Part shown: piece after piece, positions 57,701 through 64,000 of the stretch
How positions within the stretch are numbered: position 1 is the stretch's first letter
Layout: every line of letters starts with the position of its first letter
Source of the DNA: Ctenosaura bakeri
Lineage: Eukaryota; Chordata; Lepidosauria; Squamata; Iguanidae
Reading direction: 5' to 3'
NCBI GenBank assembly: GCA_948474755.1
Contig: CAOLHI010000074.1
Location: 620,001 to 684,000, forward strand
DNA: 64,000 nucleotides
The notes under the pieces: generated by a model
What the model saw: the letters and a program-made list of their open reading frames with translations, nothing else
Told to the model about the DNA's origin: nothing
Databases searched by the model: none
Made by a program: the position numbers and the translations under genes

Positions 57701-59699
57701 CATGTAAGAGCTAACAAGGCAAAGAAATAGCACAACATCAGATTTTGTTTGCTGGACCAAAGGCATATGTTCATTGACACAAATTAATTTTTCTGACATA
57801 TGAAGGGTTGGAAATGTTAAGTCTCCTCAACATGTTAAAATAAATACTTAAATATATCTATCAACACTTATCTATATGAGCAGTGGAACATTTATAACAA
57901 GTTCAGTTTTTAAAAAAAATATTTTTAGAAACATTTTTGGCCACAATCCAGCTAACGTGAAGGATATTTAATTCCCATTCAATTCAGTGGGACAGATTTA
58001 AGCAAATGCTAATTCCCCTTTAGCCACAAGACCTTAAAATGTGCATAGCATTGGCAAGATCACATGTTTAATACTTACTCATTGACTGGAACATAACATT
58101 CTTAGCAACACAGCATCCACTATGCAAATACCATAGAATATAGACCTGACCAAATTATTTATTAGTGTGTAGATAAATGTGGTAAATTTTAAAGGACTAT
58201 TTTGGTAGTAGTGTATTAAAAGGACAAAGTGGATTGTGCAATGAGTACAATAATTTATTACAAATTATACAATTGCAAAAAACACATTGGGTTCTTAGAA
58301 AAAGAAGTTCATGCTTAATAAGGTTATTAGCTATTATACAGATTATGATGTTGATAAATGAAGGAATGAGATATCTATGTGTAAATTTTCCTACATTGTG
58401 CTCAAATGCAGCCACATATTATTTATTATTCCTATCGATATGCCAGGTATAGTCAGACAGATCCCACTATTACCCCAGTTAAGCAAGGAGCCATGCCTGT
58501 AATGAATTGTCACTTTTCATACACCATGCCCTAAATAGGGTGAGAAATCATGTGAACAAATGTGTGTTGTGTATCTGATTCTCCATCTTGGTTCACAAAC
58601 AATAGGAGCAGCTGGATACTTCCAAATACAATCAGCAACCATCAGGGGTTTTTTTGAGAAAAATAAGATCTAGTCCCTTGCTTAGATTTAGTCTTTTGCT
58701 TTCCTGCATCCATCCTCTTAACAGCCAATTGCCACTGTTGTTAGAGTTCTCCTGGGACTGAGTAAAACCTTTAATTAGAATTAATATCCTTCCTTAGATA
58801 TTAAGAGAACAGATATTCTCTACAATTTGTCCATTTTCAATGGCATTTCCTCAAAGACCCATGATGTAACAAGCATACTTGGAAATTAAATCATTATTTA
58901 CCTTCAAATGTCCAGTCATAGAGGAACAGAAAACAAACTGAGTCAGAGTATAAATATAATGTGTATATGTACATGTTTAACAAATATTAAAAGTTATAGT
59001 AAATCCATTAAATAATAAATTGTTCAAATTTAAAAACTATGCAGTCCAAACTTATAAATAGCAATATGGGAGAAGGCCATAAGGACTTAAATCAAATGGA
59101 AATGAATGGTCAAAGTTCTTGATAGACCTTCATTCAAACAGAGGTCAGATGCATTTCAACCAATGGTCTTCATCAATGGCCAGTGAAGTTCTGATGGTTT
59201 CCAATTGTTTCCTCCAGACAAAGTATAAAATGTTGCCAAAAAGCCAACACATCCATATAAATTGTCACAAAATAAAAATGTCTCTTTTCTTTCATTCCCC
59301 ACTGGACAAACATACTAACTGCAAGATATGCATGGGGAAAATCACATGTGATGCAATAACAAAGTATCTTTCACTACTTGAAGGTACAACAATAGGATAA
59401 ACAGATAATCTAATTTGACTCATGTGAGGCACTGTTTGGAGGGTGTACCAGCAGTCAGATGTAAGCCAATATATTCGTTCTTCCTTCTTCAGTATAGGAG
59501 AAGTGGGGCAAATGATGGACAAGCTCATCCTAAGGTAGATTTCTTAGCCTCACCAGTCAGAATTTACTAATTCATAGAAATGTTCTGACTGAAGGCAAGT
59601 TCAGCTGATAGTGCAATGAAAGAAAAAAAACAAAAACAAAAAACAAATGAAAAGTGCCCTGCATTTGGGAAATGGGCTGTGCACAGACAATTGGCTTAC
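57701..59699. other. No recognised gene
   Basis: AT-rich, repeat-poor sequence without an exon that I can support. Frames near 58234-58452 and 59119-59400 show no domain. Confidence 0.4.
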
Positions 59700-60050
59700 A
59701 ATATTCCAATTATTATCTCACTGTTTACAAAGCAATGAATCCTTGACTAGTTCTTTTATCATATTTTCTTTGTCAACGGAATAAATTAGAACCAGAAAAT
59801 GTCAACGCACAAACTACTTTTTCATTCCATTTGGCTTGCAGAGCAAAACTAATGCATTCATGAGGAGAAATAGCTTTGGTCAATTCTAGGAAAGGCAAAA
59901 ATTATTCTAGATGGAGAGAATATTAATTCACAGAGCCGCCATCCTTGCATAATCTGAATGCTCAGAAAGCTTTGCAATGCCAGGAACCAGAGAATTCTTG
60001 GAACTCAGAGCCATGAGAGAATGCTGTTCTCTGTCACCATAGTCTCATCT
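59700..60050. promoter_or_regulatory. Candidate conserved non-coding element
   Basis: Repeat-free block with TTCCAATTATTATC, GTCAACGGAATAAATTAG, a TEAD-like CATTCCA (59824-59830), CTAATGCATTCATGAG and ATATTAATTCACAGAGCCGCC. Retained CpGs and motif density suggest constraint, but this is not tested. Confidence 0.4.
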
Positions 60051-61875
60051 GTATACAGTGCCAACTTGCCATGAGATTCCTCCTGCACGATTCTGAGTAC
60101 ATTTCATAGCTCTGACAATACACTACCTTGTGCTGTGGTGGGGCTGGAGCGTTGTTAGAAAGGAATACAGGCTATGCAGGTGCAAAGTGCCAGTTTGGAA
60201 ATGGACTTTTTTGTAACCAGGTTCTACCACCTTATCTGCTGCAGCACTGAGAAAGTAAGCCTGATAAGGATAGATGAATCAGTCTATTTCCATTAAATAT
60301 CACTTTTGTATGTATTCACACATAAGTCTATTGTGTCCTGCCAAATGTGCATTTTAATGCACACAAAACTTTCCTCTCAAGTGCATTTTATCAAATATAT
60401 TTTCTTTCAAAATAAACACTTTAAATGTAATTTTGCTGAAAATGATCATTTTCAAATATATTTTGTTAGTTGGTGACATTTTCAAAGATGCTTCCTACCA
60501 AAACTGGGACAGAGAAATGAGCCAGAGGTTACTCCTGTTCAGGGTCACTGTGCTCACTGGTCTCAGCAACTATGACAGTTTGCTCTCGCCATTTCTTGTG
60601 TACTCTACCTCTTCTTCTCCCCCACCTTCCCCTCTTTCCTGACTCACCTTGCTCAAGCCTTTGTTTTGACAGTAGGTGGGTATTAAGTGTGTGAAGAAAA
60701 GGCTGGCATCTGTCTCCAAGCTCACAAAAGGCATCCATTAGGGAACTGTGGTTCTCCAGCATGCGCCCTGTCTACTGTGTAACAGTGTCCCATTATGGAT
60801 AAAACCTTGCATTAGTTTGATGCACTCTATGTCCACAGCTCTGCCTGACCTCCTCCCAGACAAATCTGATAGAGTTGCCACCTGAAGGGAAAACTAGCAG
60901 ATGCGAATGGGGTCAATTCATCCAGTTTTTGAAGATATCTCAGAAAGCTGGTAGCAAAAGTCCAAGTGGCAAAGTTCATAGCCAAGAAGAGGAATATGGA
61001 GCATTGAAATACTACTGTCTTTCATGCAGTGATGTGGTCATAGAAAGGAGGAGGAAGAAACGGGAAGAGATGAAGAATCTATAAGCTAACTGAGCCATCA
61101 TTCTCACTACTAAGACTCTGTGCCTACATAGGTCAACACTGGAGATAAATCTATGTATCTGGAAAGATGTATTCTCAGAGAGTTAAGCAGAACTGCTACA
61201 TGGTAGCAACATGAACTTCAGAAACATGACTAACTCAAAGGAGAAAGTCTAGTGTTAAGCATGGAGAGCACCTTTCCCCCAGCTTTTTGTTTGTGGAGGA
61301 ACCCAGCCCTATCTGTTGGAATGTTTCCTTGTACACAGGAGAGAATTTCTTTCTAACAGCTGCAACTGGAGAGAGCTCACACAGTTGTGTTTTGGTATAG
61401 TGACTTTACAGAGACTGATTCACCATATCCACTCTGGCCCATGGACAGTACCTGGAGTTGCCACATGAGCAGCATTCTAATCCCTGAGATTTTAGACCCA
61501 AAACCTGAGACCAGAAGGTGAGTTCTTGTAATGTCACAGGGATTGAGCAGGGAAGGGTTGGGAGGTGAGCCAGAATTCCTTCTGGTTAGGGCTGACTGTT
61601 TAAAAAAGCACAAAGGCAATGCAGATAAATGGGTGGAGAATTTGGGTAAAACCTAGATACCAGGTAATATAGCAAGTAAAACATTTATCAGCAGATAGCA
61701 AAATACATCCAGTAACTGCAGCAGTTGTTGCTACTCCTACTAAGTCAGCTAAGTCTAGGCTAGTATGGTGTAGCAGACTAGCACTCCAGGAGGCCACAGT
61801 CTCTGTTCAGCTATAGAGCACAAAAGCAGCATGCATAAAAACCATTTTTCATTGAGCCTGAAAAAGTCGTGATGC
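60051..61875. other. No recognised gene
   Basis: No exon or named repeat recognised. Open frames near 60433-60762 and 61377-61797 lack domains. Confidence 0.4.
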
Positions 61876-62387
61876 TGTTACTGCCCCAACATATTTAATA
61901 TGGTTTAATTGGTGAAATATGATTTAATTGGCACAATACATTAATTGGCATTGATATAAAATGGACTGTGATGTGACTAGAAGGTCGAGCTGGGCGGAGA
62001 AAAATTACTGACTGAACACGTGCTGCCAAATAGGTCAGAAGATCCCTTCTAGGCATAGCCAATGTCATTGACAGGCTGATTATCAGATAACTTCAGAGAG
62101 AATAGGTTTAAGCTGAAGCTGTAATGTCTCTGATTCCACACAATAGCAAAGGGAAGTTCCTACCAAAACAATGATTGTTTCAGCCCTTCTTCCTAACACC
62201 TCGATGTTTCCCTGTATTGTTCTCTTATCCATCCACCATTATAGAGCTATTATGACAGTCATCAACTCTTTGCAACCTAAGACTAAGACCATTAACTCCA
62301 TCTGAACCCCATTGTCCATGTGGCAACCTCCATTGTTTGCTCAGCCAGAGAGCCATTCACATTCTTGCCATCCAGGCAGATTTTGGG

Positions 62388-62395
62388 TATAAAAA
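62388..62395 (+). promoter_or_regulatory. TATA box of LTR F
   Basis: TATAAAAA preceded by GGG, in the expected U3 position relative to the AATAAA at 63082. If used, transcripts would start just upstream of the embedded MITE. Confidence 0.6.
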
Positions 62396-62493
62396 TCCTC
62401 CATCTTCAGCTGTTCAATGCAGTACTTTGCTTGCTGGTAGCCATGCTGTTACTCTGATTTCTGGTTGTGTATTGCCCTTAGATGTAAGTCTAT

Positions 62494-62924
62494 GGCCCTT
62501 TTTGCATGCCATTTCACATGCGAAAGGGCCTCTGGAGCGTCATGTGACTGCGAGGACCATTTCACACGACATCCTCACAATCGCGCAACACTGCCAGGAC
62601 CAGTAGGCGGTGATTGTGGAATATATCATTTTTGGCTTCTTGCCAAAAATTATGTATGATCATGCATCCCTCTGGGGCCCCACACACACTTACCTTGTGT
62701 GCGGAGCCTCCAGAGATGCGGCCCTTGAGCTTCTTCCCCGAGCACAGCCTGGGAAAGTACCCGGCTGCCGAAGGAAGGAAAGGGCAGAGCCCTCACGCTT
62801 TCTCCTGGCCAGCAGGGAGCTGCTGCAGAGAAGAAGCAGAGGGGATGTGAGTGCCTCCCAGACGAGGCTTCTCGCATGATTCCTGCGCACCCATGCCGGA
62901 ATCAGGTAAGGTGCAAAAAGGGCC
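62494..62924. mobile_element. Harbinger-like MITE in LTR F
   Basis: Ends GGCCCTTTTTGCATGCC and GTGCAAAAAGGGCC, flanked by TAT and TAA. Matches the reverse complement of the MITEs at 10313-10733 and 48545-48953. Relative to LTR sense it has the same orientation as in copy E and the opposite one to copy D. The several open frames across it are incidental. Confidence 0.85.
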
Positions 62925-63285
62925 TAAACCACAATGCTGCTTTTTTGTCTCTCTTCTGGAATGGTAAATATTGCCCACTCCCTGAAACTTTGCTATCAAT
63001 CTTTCCTCCCCTTTCCTTTGGTTAGCCTTGTGTGAGTGCATGACTGTTTGCATCTTGTATATGTGTGGCTGAATCTCCCTCAATAAAACACATTTTAGTT
63101 TACTTTTGAATCTCTGGCTAGTTCTTTCCTGTGAGGATCCCGTGAACATTGGTGGGAGATCCCATTAGGTTACCCCCTTCTCTTGCAGGCCTTCTAACTG
63201 AGCTCATTAATTCCCCATTGTCTCATGGAGGTATTGGCAACATGGCTGGACCCTTAAGTCACCCATGTTTTGGGGGTAACAATGC

Positions 63286-63769
63286 TAGTTGGGAAAGTGT
63301 GAACCAAACTCTCTTCTCCTTGAGTGCTGTTCAGTCTGAAATTTGTCTCCTCACCTGGAGACTCAGAAAAGGATATGGTTCTCTGGTTCTTCAACCTGTG
63401 ATCTGAGACCAAACATTGTGGGATTATAATCGTAGACATCAAACATTTATGTATCGATGATACTATAGAATTGGCTCTCAGTATAAATGTATGTTACTGA
63501 CATCAGTGGAAACTTCTTCCTCAGTTATTATTCTTTTCTTCTTTAGGAAGGATGGTGCAACTGGCAAGCAAGCTTTCTTATGATGTGAACTGTCACTTTT
63601 TTAATGGAACATAGCCTACCTGAAAGCAAGTTTTATGGCCCAAGGATCAACTGAGACATTTTGATATACCAAAACTAACTGGATTGGCAATTAATCTTTC
63701 TTCAACACTTGTGATGGGACAGTATCTTCCATTTCAATTCAAGGCAGTAGGCTTATGGGACAGAGGTGC
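63286..63769. other. No recognised feature
   Basis: No exon or named repeat between LTR F and the terminal L2 fragment. Confidence 0.4.
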
Positions 63770-64000
63770 AGGTAGGACAGGGCAGACTACTTAGCACACA
63801 GCTGCCAGAAGAGATTCAACAACTGGATATGCTGTCTGCATTTAAAACAGCATTAAAGACCACTCTCTTCTACAGACCTATTTAGATGGTTTTTAAAATG
63901 CAAGTTTTTAAATTATGAATTTAATAGGCATGTGTGCCTTTTTTAGCTGATTATGCTTTTTAATTGGTGTTTGTGTTTTAAACTGTGCTATGTGTCTATT
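63770..64000 (+). mobile_element. L2-like LINE 3' end, runs off the window
   Basis: CAGCTGCCAGAAGAGATTCA and TTTAAAACAGCATTAAAGAC encode the degraded closing part of an L2-type ORF (LPEEIQ..., LKTALKT-like), followed by the T-rich 3' UTR (TTTTTAATTGGTGTTTG). Cut by the window edge. Confidence 0.6.

Larger units (their letters stand above)
61876..63281 (+). mobile_element. Solo LTR, family 2 (copy F) carrying a MITE
   Basis: Runs TGTTACTGCCCC to TTTTGGGGGTAACA, with exact ATGC duplications (61872-61875 and 63282-63285). Shows the full LTR plan: TATAAAAA at 62388-62395, the MITE about 100 bp downstream, AATAAA at 63082-63087 and a GT-rich segment around 63112. It aligns to copies D and E on both sides of the MITE. 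1406 bp including the 431-bp MITE. No internal retroelement sequence adjoins it. Confidence 0.92.

Noticed and set aside
62337..63149. Cluster of overlapping frames in LTR F
   Set aside because: They cross the LTR and its MITE in several frames on both strands and have no domain.

Overview
This window looks like non-coding, repeat-rich DNA from a squamate reptile, probably an iguanian-type lizard. The basis is the mixture of repeats: CR1 LINEs ending in the (TTCTATGA)n tail, L1 and L2 LINEs, SINEs of the tRNA-head/RTE-tail kind typical of Sauria, Gypsy-like LTR elements, and many small DNA transposons with GGCC...GGCC ends and 3-bp target duplications. The organism is inferred from repeat content only. 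I found no convincing host protein-coding exon, rRNA or tRNA gene. Nearly every open frame that can be interpreted belongs to a transposable element.

Left third (about 2.6-18.5 kb) is a stack of nested insertions. A minus-strand Gypsy-like element (5' LTR 13281-13567, gag remnant, integrase) has lost its protease, reverse transcriptase and RNase H. A minus-strand L1 (5900-12246) inserted into its integrase zinc-binding segment, leaving a perfect 15-bp target duplication. That L1 was then hit by a solo LTR (6904-7799), a second LTR-like element (8038-8596) and a Harbinger-like MITE (10313-10733). To the right, a CR1 (14022-15662) splits a palindromic MITE, and another CR1 (17105-18463) is split by a solo LTR of the same family as the one in the L1.

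Middle (18.5-49.6 kb) is AT-rich sequence with scattered MITEs, L2 and CR1 remnants, an unclassified repeat carrying a 16-bp palindromic motif, microsatellites (one a GATA/TATC inverted array), and two copies of a 1.35-1.4 kb LTR family. Every copy of that LTR family here (41415-42791, 48205-49558, 61876-63281) carries a Harbinger-like MITE at the same internal site. In the first copy the MITE is in the opposite orientation and is unusually CpG-rich.

Right third (49.6-61.9 kb) is mostly unique and repeat-poor. Several stretches have the texture of vertebrate conserved non-coding elements. The best is 53630-54080, with a perfect DR1 nuclear-receptor half-site pair, an octamer and homeodomain-like sites. 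This suggests a gene desert or large intron around a developmental regulator, but no gene in the window shows which one.
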